From Sipunculus nudus (taxonomy: Eukaryota > Annelida > Sipuncula > Golfingiida > Sipunculidae): a stretch of 64,000 nt of DNA. Shown here one piece after another: positions 26,600-35,500 of this stretch. The translations under genes were made by a program, and so were the position numbers. Each line of letters starts with the position of its first letter. The stretch's first letter is position 1. The notes beneath the pieces are model-generated. The model had not been told where the DNA came from. It saw only the letters and a program-made list of their open reading frames with translations, and searched no databases. Location of the stretch: NCBI GenBank assembly GCA_026874595.1, contig CM049315.1:7998664-8062663 (forward strand), read 5' to 3'.

Positions 26600-26862
26600 T
26601 CCCCAACTTCCTCTGTGTATCAGCACACTTTTATAGGAACCAGCGAAGTGACGTCACTACTGTGACTGGTATTATACATACGGGGTTATCCGACTTTTTC
26701 TGTGTATTCATGTTCTATATCTCCATGAGATGGACCAGCATGGCCATTAACATCTTTCTATATAATATTTGATGCACACCATAAAAGGCCATCAGTTTAT
26801 CACTGCTGCATGCAAAGTCGCCGTGTCGACACATGTAGTATGTATAATACCAGTCACAGTAG

Positions 26863-26870
26863 TGACGTCA
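26863..26870 (+). promoter_or_regulatory. CRE-type site TGACGTCA in array unit 1
   Basis: Perfect 8-bp palindromic CREB/ATF-type site, 49 bp before the tRNA-like 5' end. It recurs at the same place in every plus and minus unit. Confidence 0.6.
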
Positions 26871-26883
26871 CTTCGCTGGTTCC

Positions 26884-26890
26884 TATAAAA
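26884..26890 (+). promoter_or_regulatory. TATA box in array unit 1
   Basis: TATAAAA ends 30 bp before the first base of the tRNA-like sequence, the distance expected for a TATA box directing Pol III (or Pol II) start near the tRNA 5' end. Present in all units. Confidence 0.6.
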
Positions 26891-26919
26891 GTGTGCTGAT
26901 ACACAGAGCAAGTTGGGGA

Positions 26920-26991
26920 TCCCTGTTAGCTCAGTGGTAGAGCAGACGACCGGCAATCGGAGGGGCATGGGTTCGATTCCCATACGGGGTG
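26920..26991 (+). tRNA. tRNA-like gene, array unit p1
   Basis: First complete plus-strand copy. It carries a T-to-C change in the variable loop (GGGGC) and is otherwise the array consensus with intact A and B boxes. Confidence 0.5.
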
Positions 26992-26998
26992 ATCCGAC

Positions 26999-27003
26999 TT
27001 TTT
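26999..27003 (+). terminator. T5 Pol III terminator of unit p1
   Basis: TTTTT starts 8 nt after the tRNA-like end (GATCCGAC between). The same tract follows every unit at the same distance. Confidence 0.6.
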
Positions 27004-27223
27004 CTGTGTATTCTTGTTCTATATCTCCATGAGATGGACCAGCATGGCCATTAACATCTTTCTATATAATATTTGATGCACACCATAAAAGGCCATCAGT
27101 TTATCACTGCTGCATGCAAAGTCGCCGTGTCGACACATGTAGTATGTATAATACCAGTCACAGTAGTGACGTCACTTCGCTGGTTCCTATAAAAGTGTGC
27201 TGATACACAGGGGAAGTTGGGGA

Positions 27224-27295
27224 TCCCTGTTAGCTCAGTGGTAGAGCAGACGACCGGCAATCGGAGGGGCATGGGTTCGATTCCCATACGGGGTG
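27224..27295 (+). tRNA. tRNA-like gene, array unit p2
   Basis: Same GGGGC variable-loop variant as p1, so p1 and p2 are close relatives. Boxes intact. Confidence 0.5.
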
Positions 27296-27527
27296 ATCCG
27301 ACTTTTTCTGTGTATTCTTGTTCTATATCTCCATGAGATGGACCAGCATGGCCATTAACATCTTTCTATATAATATTTGATGCACACCATAAAAGGCCAT
27401 CAGTTTATCACTGCTGCATGCAAAGTCGCCGTGTCGACACATGTAGTATGTATAATACCAGTCACAGTAGTGACGTCACTTCGCTGGTTCCTATAAAAGT
27501 GTGCTGATACACAGAGGAAGTTGGGGA

Positions 27528-27599
27528 TCCCTGTTAGCTCAGTGGTAGAGCAGACGACCGGCAATCGGAGGGTCATGGGTTCGATTCCCATACGGGGTG
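27528..27599 (+). tRNA. tRNA-like gene, array unit p3
   Basis: Consensus tRNA-like core. Confidence 0.5.
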
Positions 27600-27831
27600 A
27601 TCCGACTTTTTCTGTGTATTCTTGTTCTATATCTCCATGAGATGGACCAGCATGGCCATTAACATCTTTCTATATAATATTTGATGCACACCATAAAAGG
27701 CCATCAGTTTATCACTGCTGCATGCAAAGTCGCCGTGTCGACACATGTAGTATGTATAATACCAGTGACAGTAGTGACGTCACTTCGCTGGTTCCTATAA
27801 AAGTGTGCTGATACACAGAGCAAGTTGGGGA

Positions 27832-27903
27832 TCCCTGTTAGCTCAGTGGTAGAGCAGACGACCGGCAATCGGAGGGTCATGGGTTCGATTCCCATACGGG
27901 GTG
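27832..27903 (+). tRNA. tRNA-like gene, array unit p4
   Basis: Consensus core. Its upstream region has the CCAGTGACAG variant shared only with unit p8. Confidence 0.5.
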
Positions 27904-28135
27904 ATCCGACTTTTTCTGTGTATTCTTGTTCTATATCTCCATGAGATGGACCAGCATGGCCATTAACATCTTTCTATATAATATTTGATGCACACCATAA
28001 AAGGACATCAGTTTATCACTGCTGCATGCAAAGTCGCCGTGTCGACACATGTAGTATGTATAATACCAGTCACAGTAGTGACGTCACTTCGCTGGTTCCT
28101 ATAAAAGTGTGCTGATACACAGAGGAAGTTGGGGA

Positions 28136-28207
28136 TCCCTGTAAGCTCAATGGTAGAGCAGACGACCGGCAATCGGAGGGTCATGGGTTCGATTCCCATA
28201 CGGGGTG
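28136..28207 (+). tRNA. tRNA-like gene, array unit p5
   Basis: A box altered (AAGCTCAATGG), with two changes from consensus, so Pol III use may be weaker. The AAGCTC variant is shared with p9. Confidence 0.45.
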
Positions 28208-28439
28208 ATCCGACTTTTTCTGTGTATTCTTGTTCTATATCTCCATGAGATGGACCAGCATGGCCATTAACATCTTTCTATATAATATTTGATGCACACC
28301 ATAAAAGGCCATCAGTTTATCACTGCTGCATGCAAAGTCGCCGTGTCGACACATGTAGTATGTATAATACCAGTCACAGTAGTGACGTCACTTCGCTGGT
28401 TCCTATAAAAGTGTGCTGATGCACAGAGGAAGTTGGGGA

Positions 28440-28511
28440 TCCCTGTTAGCTCAGTGGTAGAGCAGACGACCGGCAATCGGAGGGTCATGGGTTCGATTCC
28501 CATACGGGGTG
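28440..28511 (+). tRNA. tRNA-like gene, array unit p6
   Basis: Consensus core. A GATGCACAG variant lies just upstream. Confidence 0.5.
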
Positions 28512-28743
28512 ATCCGACTTTTTCTGTGTATTCTTGTTCTATATCTCCATGAGATGGACCAGCATGGCCATTAACATCTTTCTATATAATATTTGATGCA
28601 CACCATAAAAGGCCATCAGTGTATCACTGCTGCATGCAAAGTCGCCGTGTCGACACATGTAGTATGTATAATACCAGTCACAGTAGTGACGTCACTTCGC
28701 TGGTTCCTATAAAAGTGTGCTGATACACAGAGCAAGTTGGGGA

Positions 28744-28815
28744 TCCCTGTTAGCTCAGTGGTAGAGCAGACGACCGGCAATCGGAGGGTCATGGGTTCGA
28801 TTCCCATACGGGGTG
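28744..28815 (+). tRNA. tRNA-like gene, array unit p7
   Basis: Consensus core and boxes. Confidence 0.5.
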
Positions 28816-29047
28816 ATCCGACTTTTTCTGTGTATTCTTGTTCTATATCTCCATGAGATGGACCAGCATGGCCATTAACATCTTTCTATATAATATTTGA
28901 TGCACACCATAAAAGGCCATCAGTTTATCACTGCTGCATGCAAAGTCGCCGTGTCGACACATGTAGTATGTATAATACCAGTGACAGTAGTGACGTCACT
29001 TCGCTGGTTCCTATAAAAGTGTGCTGATACACAGAGCAAGTTGGGGA

Positions 29048-29119
29048 TCCCTGTTAGCTCAGTGGTAGAGCAGACGACCGGCAATCGGAGGGTCATGGGT
29101 TCGATTCCCATACGGGGTG
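29048..29119 (+). tRNA. tRNA-like gene, array unit p8
   Basis: Consensus core. It shares the upstream CCAGTGACAG variant with p4, four units earlier. Confidence 0.5.
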
Positions 29120-29351
29120 ATCCGACTTTTTCTGTGTATTCTTGTTCTATATCTCCATGAGATGGACCAGCATGGCCATTAACATCTTTCTATATAATAT
29201 TTGATGCACACCATAAAAGGCCATCAGTTTATCACTGCTGCATGCAAAGTCGCCGTGTCGACACATGTAGTATGTATAATACCAGTCACAGTAGTGACGT
29301 CACTTCGCTGGTTCCTATAAAAGTGTGCTGATACACAGAGCAAGTTGGGGA

Positions 29352-29423
29352 TCTCTGTAAGCTCAGTGGTAGAGCAGACGACCGGCAATCGGAGGGTCAT
29401 GGGTTCGATTCCCATACGGGGTG
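29352..29423 (+). tRNA. tRNA-like gene, array unit p9
   Basis: One acceptor change (CTCTGT for CCCTGT) plus the AAGCTC A-box variant shared with p5. Confidence 0.45.
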
Positions 29424-29655
29424 ATCCGACTTTTTCTGTGTATTCTTGTTCTATATCTCCATGAGATGGACCAGCATGGCCATTAACATCTTTCTATATA
29501 ATATTTGATGCACACCATAAAAGGCCATCAGTTTATCACTGCTGCATGCAAAGTTGCCGTGTCGACACATGTAGTATGTATAATACCAGTCACAGTAGTG
29601 ACGTCACTTCGCTGGTTCCTATAAAAGTGTGCTGATACACAGAGGAAGTTGGGGA

Positions 29656-29727
29656 TCCCTGTTAGCTCAGTGGTAGAGCAGACGACCGGCAATCGGAGGG
29701 TCATGGGTTCGATTCCCATACGGGGTG
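29656..29727 (+). tRNA. tRNA-like gene, array unit p10
   Basis: Consensus core. A C-to-T change lies in the far upstream region (AGTTGCC). Confidence 0.5.
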
Positions 29728-29959
29728 ATCCGACTTTTTCTGTGTATTCTTGTTCTATATCTCCATGAGATGGACCAGCATGGCCATTAACATCTTTCTA
29801 TATAATATTTGATGCACACCATAAAAGGCCATCAGTTTATCACTGCTGCATGCAAAGTCGCCGTGTCGACACATGTAGTATGTATAATACCAGTCACAGT
29901 AGTGACGTCACTTCGCTGGTTCCTATAAAAGTGTGCTGATACACAGAGCAAGTTGGGGA

Positions 29960-30031
29960 TCCCTGTTAGCTCAGTGGTAGAGCAGACGACCGGCAATCGG
30001 AGGGTCATGGGTTCGATTCCCATACGGGGTG
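29960..30031 (+). tRNA. tRNA-like gene, array unit p11
   Basis: Consensus core and boxes. Confidence 0.5.
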
Positions 30032-30263
30032 ATCCGACTTTTTCTGTGTATTCTTGTTCTATATCTCCATGAGATGGACCAGCATGGCCATTAACATCTT
30101 TCTATATAATATTTGATGCACACCATAAAAGGCCATCAGTTTATCACTGCTGCATGCAAAGTCGCCGTGTCGACACATGTAGTATGTATAATACCAGTCA
30201 CAGTAGTGACGTCACTTCGCTGGTTCCTATAAAAGTGTGCTGATACACAGAGCAAGTTGGGGA

Positions 30264-30334
30264 TCCCTGTTAGCTCAGTGGTAAAGCAGACGACCGGCAA
30301 TCGGAGGGTCATGGTTCGATTCCCATACGGGGTG
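30264..30334 (+). pseudogene. Damaged tRNA-like unit p12
   Basis: One base is deleted in the T stem (CATGG for CATGGG), next to the B box, and the D stem has GTAAAGC for GTAGAGC. A second deletion just before the T tract shortens the unit to 302 bp. Confidence 0.55.
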
Positions 30335-30565
30335 ATCCGATTTTTCTGTGTATTCTTGTTCTATATCTCCATGAGATGGACCAGCATGGCCATTAACATC
30401 TTCCTATATAATATTTGATGCACACCATAAAAGGCCATCAGTTTATCACTGCTGCATGCAAAGTCGCCGTGTCGACACATGTAGTATGTATAATACCAGT
30501 CACAGTAGTGACGTCACTTCGCTGGTTCCTATAAAAGTGTGCTGATACACAGAGCAAGTTGGGGA

Positions 30566-30637
30566 TCCGTGTTAGCTCAGTGGTAGAGCAGACGACCGGC
30601 AATCGGAGGGTCATGGGTTCGATTCCCATACGGGGTG
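30566..30637 (+). tRNA. tRNA-like gene, array unit p13
   Basis: One acceptor change (CCGTGT for CCCTGT). Boxes intact. Confidence 0.5.
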
Positions 30638-30869
30638 ATCCGACTTTTTCTGTGTATTCTTGTTCTATATCTCCATGAGATGGACCAGCATGGCCATTAA
30701 CATCTTTCTATATAATATTTGATGCACACCATAAAAGGCCATCAGTTTATCACTGCTGCATGCAAAGTCGCCGTGTCGACACATGTAGTATGTATAATAC
30801 CAGTCACAGTAGTGACGTCACTTCGCTGGTTCCTATAAAAGTGTGCTGATACACAGAGCAAGTTGGGGA

Positions 30870-30941
30870 TCTCTGTTAGCTCAGTGGTAGAGCAGACGAC
30901 CGGCAATCGGAGGGTCATGGGTTCGATTCCCATACGGGGTG
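30870..30941 (+). tRNA. tRNA-like gene, array unit p14 (last)
   Basis: Acceptor variant CTCTGT. Boxes and T5 intact. The unit then runs into the right inverted end at CTCCAT. Confidence 0.5.
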
Positions 30942-31204
30942 ATCCGACTTTTTCTGTGTATTCTTGTTCTATATCTCCATTGCTGCATTTAGTATTTAAT
31001 GGAATGACAATTGTGGAATAATTACTAATATACCGCTACCATGAAGGCTTGTTGTTAACACACAAAAAAATGTCTTAATTCTACATGCAGAATGACAAAG
31101 TAACATGAAGTTTTTTTTAAATTACTCTATTTTTTAGGCAGATAACCGCCTCCATTTTTTAATGCTTTGCTTAACTAAGTATATGTACATCTGCAGAGTT
31201 CCAT

Positions 31205-31516
31205 TCCGGTTTCGGAATACGTGACAGGTGCTTATATCCGATTTTTCCTGGCGTCAACCAGGTTTGTATACTACTCCTGAGAGCTCTGGGTACGTGTCAT
31301 CCCCATAACTGGGTCATCACACCGAGGAATCCCCGAAAGGCGCACTTGTTAGTGAGTGAAACACGACTGATGGGCACAGTCTCCCCATTAAGCCTGCAGA
31401 GCGCTGACCCTTGGTGGGGACCGACCGTGAAAAATCTCACCGTCTCGGCTGAGATTCGAACTCCCGATCTCCCGGGTTTGAGTCCTGCGCTCTACTCCTG
31501 AGCCACAGAAGCCGGT
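31205..31516 (-). mobile_element. tRNA-derived SINE, minus strand
   Basis: The minus strand of 31,443-31,515 is a tRNA-like head with TGGCTCAGGAGTAGAGC (A-box region) and GAGTTCGAATCTC (B box). The body continues to about 31,205. It is a different family from the array unit and from the SINE at 6.6 kb. Confidence 0.65.
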
Positions 31517-31519
31517 TAA

Positions 31520-32400
31520 CATGAAGTTAAAGGTTTATAAAACATGCAATTTGTAACGCAATCGAATCAAACTGAGACTAATTTTTTTTATACAACAATG
31601 TACTTCATAATTTTTCATGATCCCTGGACGGTTATCGTTGTATTTACCGGGTCCTGCGCAACCCTAAATCTATAACGAGGCCAGGTCTGTCGTTAAATCT
31701 TATAATAACAAACGTAGATAAAACTAAAGCTGATAGCATTAAGCATGAAACAAACATGAAGCATATATTTAATAAATGTGTTATAGTGATTTCTCTAAAC
31801 AAGTGTAATCAGCTTACAAAAATCATTAAGAATAGTTTCTCCTTAAGTAATCCATGTAACAATATGTTGTTTGACGGCAGTGCATTGTTTGCAAAATTAC
31901 ATTCCAAGAAATGTTAAAGATAAACTTCTATAACAAAAAAAAGTCGTGCGAGAGATTAAGGGAGGGACAATAAATAACAGGAAAGTCAGATCGCGCGACC
32001 TTAATATCAAATAATCGATATCCTATCTTTTACAGTAGCTCTGCTAGAATAAGCTTGTCCTTCTCCATGGTTTTCCATCTTTATATGTTATCGGATGTAA
32101 TGCATAAATTGATTCGCACAAAAGCACAAATGGATTCGACAATGATCCAACATTAATGCATCTGTGTAAGCTTTTTGGCGTATTGCCTTGTATTTGTTAT
32201 TAGTCATAAATGTGAATCCACGATCAATTTGAAAAGGAAAGGGTTTTTATCAGCCTTTACATTTGTGTCACATTGTTATATGTCAATCTAGACCAAATAA
32301 AATGGTGATTGTATTTATTGGAGTTGGTGGAGAGGAGGGGCTTCCTGTGTCAATAGACTGTTCCACCAATCAGGATCACACACTTAATCTTCACTCATGC
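31520..32400. other. Gene-free upstream region of the VWDE-like gene
   Basis: No coding segment or repeat recognised. It presumably holds distal regulatory DNA of the gene starting at 32.5 kb. Confidence 0.4.
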
Positions 32401-32410
32401 AAGCCCCTCT

Positions 32411-32417
32411 TATAAAA
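32411..32417 (+). promoter_or_regulatory. TATA box of the VWDE-like gene
   Basis: TATAAAA lies 87 bp before the ATG at 32,504. A start about 30 bp downstream would give a 5' UTR of about 60 nt with a very short upstream ORF (ATG at 32,451, four codons including the stop). Confidence 0.5.
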
Positions 32418-32503
32418 TTATTTAACAACCCGAATTATATCAGGGGCACCATGCAACAGTGACGGTAGTGTACCGATATCTTTGTCTTACTTGAAATATC
32501 GAT

Positions 32504-35500
32504 ATGAATACCTCAGTATATCTGACCGTTTTCTTAATATTTGCTCTATCGGCTTACTGTGTGGACGCTTGGTTATTTTGCTCGGCTGTAAACTGTAAAT
32601 GGAGCCCATGGGGGTCCTGGGGATCGTGTTCTCGTACCTGCGGTGTAGGTTCACGCAGCAGAAGCAGAAACAAGTCTCCAGCTGCTTCGTGTGGAGGAAG
32701 TGACTGCAGTGGCTCTTCAACTCAGACAGGAAGCTGCTCAAATAAATGTTACAACGGCGGTTATGTGTCTGGCGGTAGATGTGTATGCCCTGCTACACAC
32801 ACTGGGGTTTGTTGTCAGACTTGCGTGAGAAGAGACTGTGTATGGGGTACCTGGGGGACCTGGGGAGAATGCAGCCATCAATGTGGAGGAACCGGATCAC
32901 AGTCTCGTTCAAGAGGAAAATCACAGGTCGAATTCTGTGGCGGAAGCCAATGCACAGGGTCTTCCACGGAATCGAGGTCATGTAACCGTATCTGCCACAA
33001 CGACGGACAAATAATCGGCGGGAGTTGTCAGTGTTCATCAAAGTACACCGGGCCATGCTGTGAGCAATGTGTCACATTTAACTGTATATGGGGTGAGTGG
33101 ACCCTATGGGGATCATGCAGTCATTCATGTGGTGACACTGGCAAACAAAGTCGTCAGAGAAATGTCATTCAAGATGCTTTCTGTGATGGAGAGGATTGTG
33201 TTGGATCAGCAGAAGATGAACGAGCATGTAACCGTTTTTGCTATAATCAAGGAACCCCAGCAGGTCCTGGCTGTGCATGTCCGCCAAAATACACCGGCCA
33301 ATGCTGCGACCAGTGTGTAAGATATGACTGTATCTGGGATGAATGGAGCGAATGGGGATCATGCAGTCACCAATGTGGAGATATAGGAACACAAGGGAGG
33401 GACAGGTCCGTGATTCAGGAAGCCTTCTGTGGCGGAGACCACTGTACCGGAACGTCACAGGAGCAAAGATCGTGCAACCGTCACTGTGACAACGGAGCCA
33501 CACCTGACGGAGAAAGCTGTATGTGTATGCCTGGTTATTACGGACAGTGTTGTGGACAGTGTGACCGCGTGGACTGCTCGTGGTCTGAGTGGAGTCAGTG
33601 GAGCCAGTGCAGTCAAGCGTGTGGAGGAGCAGGTACCCAAACTAGACACAGAAGCATAGATGTGCATCATTTCTGTGGTGGTGATGCCTGTGAGGGTGAT
33701 CACGATCAGATCCGAGATTGCAATCGGTTTTGTGAAAATGGTGGCACACCAACGGAGAGGGGATGTTCTTGTTCCCCCATATATCACGGCCAGTGCTGCG
33801 AAAACGGTAAGGATGTCAGTTTTCTTATAAGTATTTTTTCTTGGCTTGAACTCATCTGTATATCAGACTGGCTTGAGTACTATGACATACACATAATACA
33901 TTCAATTGTAACACATATCAAACTTTCGCCCGTGTTTCAATTTATGAAAGACAACAATCTAACACCCATTCATTAAAATGGTGTAGCCGTGCCATCATTA
34001 ATAAAAGATATATTTCATTGATTAATTCCTACACATTTTACAATAGTTCTTGATAAAACCTACAGCTTTTCATGCTGCATTAACCGTTGTTTATGGGTCC
34101 TTATCTAGGATAATTGGTTTAATATATGGATAAATATATATATAGTTATATATAGTTATGTATATGGTTATTCATTTATTTAGTTAGTTAATTAGTCAGT
34201 TAGTTATTTATTTAGTTAGTTAGTTAGTAGTTAATTAATTAGTTTGTGAAAGGTAGAAATATTAAGTAAGTCTTATGTTGATTACCATATCAAAAGGACA
34301 GCCTGCAGAGTGACAACCGTGTGTTTTCAATTCACCTAAATTTCTGTTTCGCAAAGCACTTTTTTTAATATTGATGGGAAAAAACTAAAGCCTTAAAACT
34401 TCACTCACCTACACTTTAAGATCGAAGGCTATTTATCTTCTGTGATTCTAGTCATGTAGTGGAAAGAGGCAACCTGTTATCAACAATCCGTGCTTCTGTG
34501 GAATGAAATTAAACAGAAATAGCTTGGGTATCTTCATTAAATCGAATTTCCCAACCATGCCATATAAATTTTATTTCACACAAGTAAACTTTTACGTAAC
34601 TTGATGCAATATAAAGTGCAAAGAGGACTAATACACAGAGGTTCTTGAGTATCGTAAGTGGTCCCACTGTTCAACTATTCAACACTGTTCTTTATTCTTG
34701 TTAAAACCTATTGGTTGAAACAATATTCAAAAACTGTTATATAGGAAGTGATCCATGCCTATCCAGTCATCATGTTCAGTTGAATGATCCTGATAGTCTC
34801 CGAAGTAACTACACAGAGGCTAATGCCACGTATCGATGCGATGAGGAACTACAAACTGGATGGTACAGGGTTGTATCACCGGCAGGTGGCGATATGGTCG
34901 GCTCGTGCCCGGACCATAATCACTGCAACACCAGGTTTCCAATATGGATGGACGGTACGTTGATTGTTCATTGCTCTCTATTGGAAAAAACAATTTGTAA
35001 CACATTTGGTTTTTCAAATATATATAAATATGTGTGCAATTACCTAAAATCTCTAGGTTACATTATCATTTATCGAACAAGGTAAGTATCATTATTTCGA
35101 ATAACATAGCAGGTCTCGCGCACGAAGCACAATCCCTTCCCCCTTGTCTGAAGTTGTAATACGAGGAGCATTCATTCAGAGCATTATCAATTCAAAGGTT
35201 TACTTCAAAAATTACATTGTTACAGAAGAACAAGCATCGGCAGTTGTGACTAGCACGGGTTCCAAACCTGACATATAAATATTTTATTTTTGTATGGAAT
35301 CTCCCGTCAGTATGATGTACCAAACTTTTCACTAAACTTGCATGTCCCGAAAGAAATGGAATGTCATGCATTTAATTAATGTTCCTTTCAGGCTAAATTC
35401 CAAGTGAGGATGGCCTTATCCATGATATTTCGGCCTACGTACACTCGAACGAAGGCTGTAAGGACACCCTCCTTGACGTGAGAATCAAGAGTTGCAATTT

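Larger units (their letters stand above)
25885..26681 (-). repeat. Left arm of 304-bp array: 3 units, minus
   Basis: Three 304-bp units in minus orientation, nearly identical to one another. The last is cut within its upstream half and fused to the right arm at the shared pentamer CATAC (26,677-26,681). Confidence 0.9.
26677..30982 (+). repeat. Right arm of 304-bp array: 14 units, plus
   Basis: Fourteen 304-bp units in plus orientation, preceded by a partial unit consisting of only the end of a tRNA-like sequence and its T5 tract. Units differ by few bases. The twelfth is 302 bp because of two single-base deletions. Each unit contains TGACGTCA, TATAAAA, a 72-nt tRNA-like sequence and TTTTT in that order. 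Confidence 0.95.
25821..31040. mobile_element. Block with inverted ends holding the tRNA-like array
   Basis: The left end, from GGTAGCGGTATATTAG at 25,821, is the reverse complement of the right end at 31,040. The match continues through about 60 bp of unique sequence into the array units themselves, so the left arm (to 26,681) mirrors the last 860 bp of the right arm. No target duplication was seen outside it. It could be a fold-back or MITE-like element carrying a tandem core, as known for some bivalve elements, or the product of an inverted duplication. An assembly artefact cannot be excluded from sequence alone. Confidence 0.6.

Noticed and set aside
25928-30933. Repeated 63-codon ORFs beginning MGIEPM across the array
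   Set aside because: They are antisense readings of the tRNA-like sequence. The open frame recurs because the units are copies, and the damaged unit p12 loses it.
25821-31040. CRISPR array
   Set aside because: Units are 304 bp, nearly identical throughout, with no short-repeat/spacer pattern, and the DNA is eukaryotic.
32779-33787. Overlapping ORFs in other frames of exon 1
   Set aside because: Shadows of the TSP1-EGF exon. Only the plus frame from 32,504 has the signal peptide and conserved Cys/Trp pattern.
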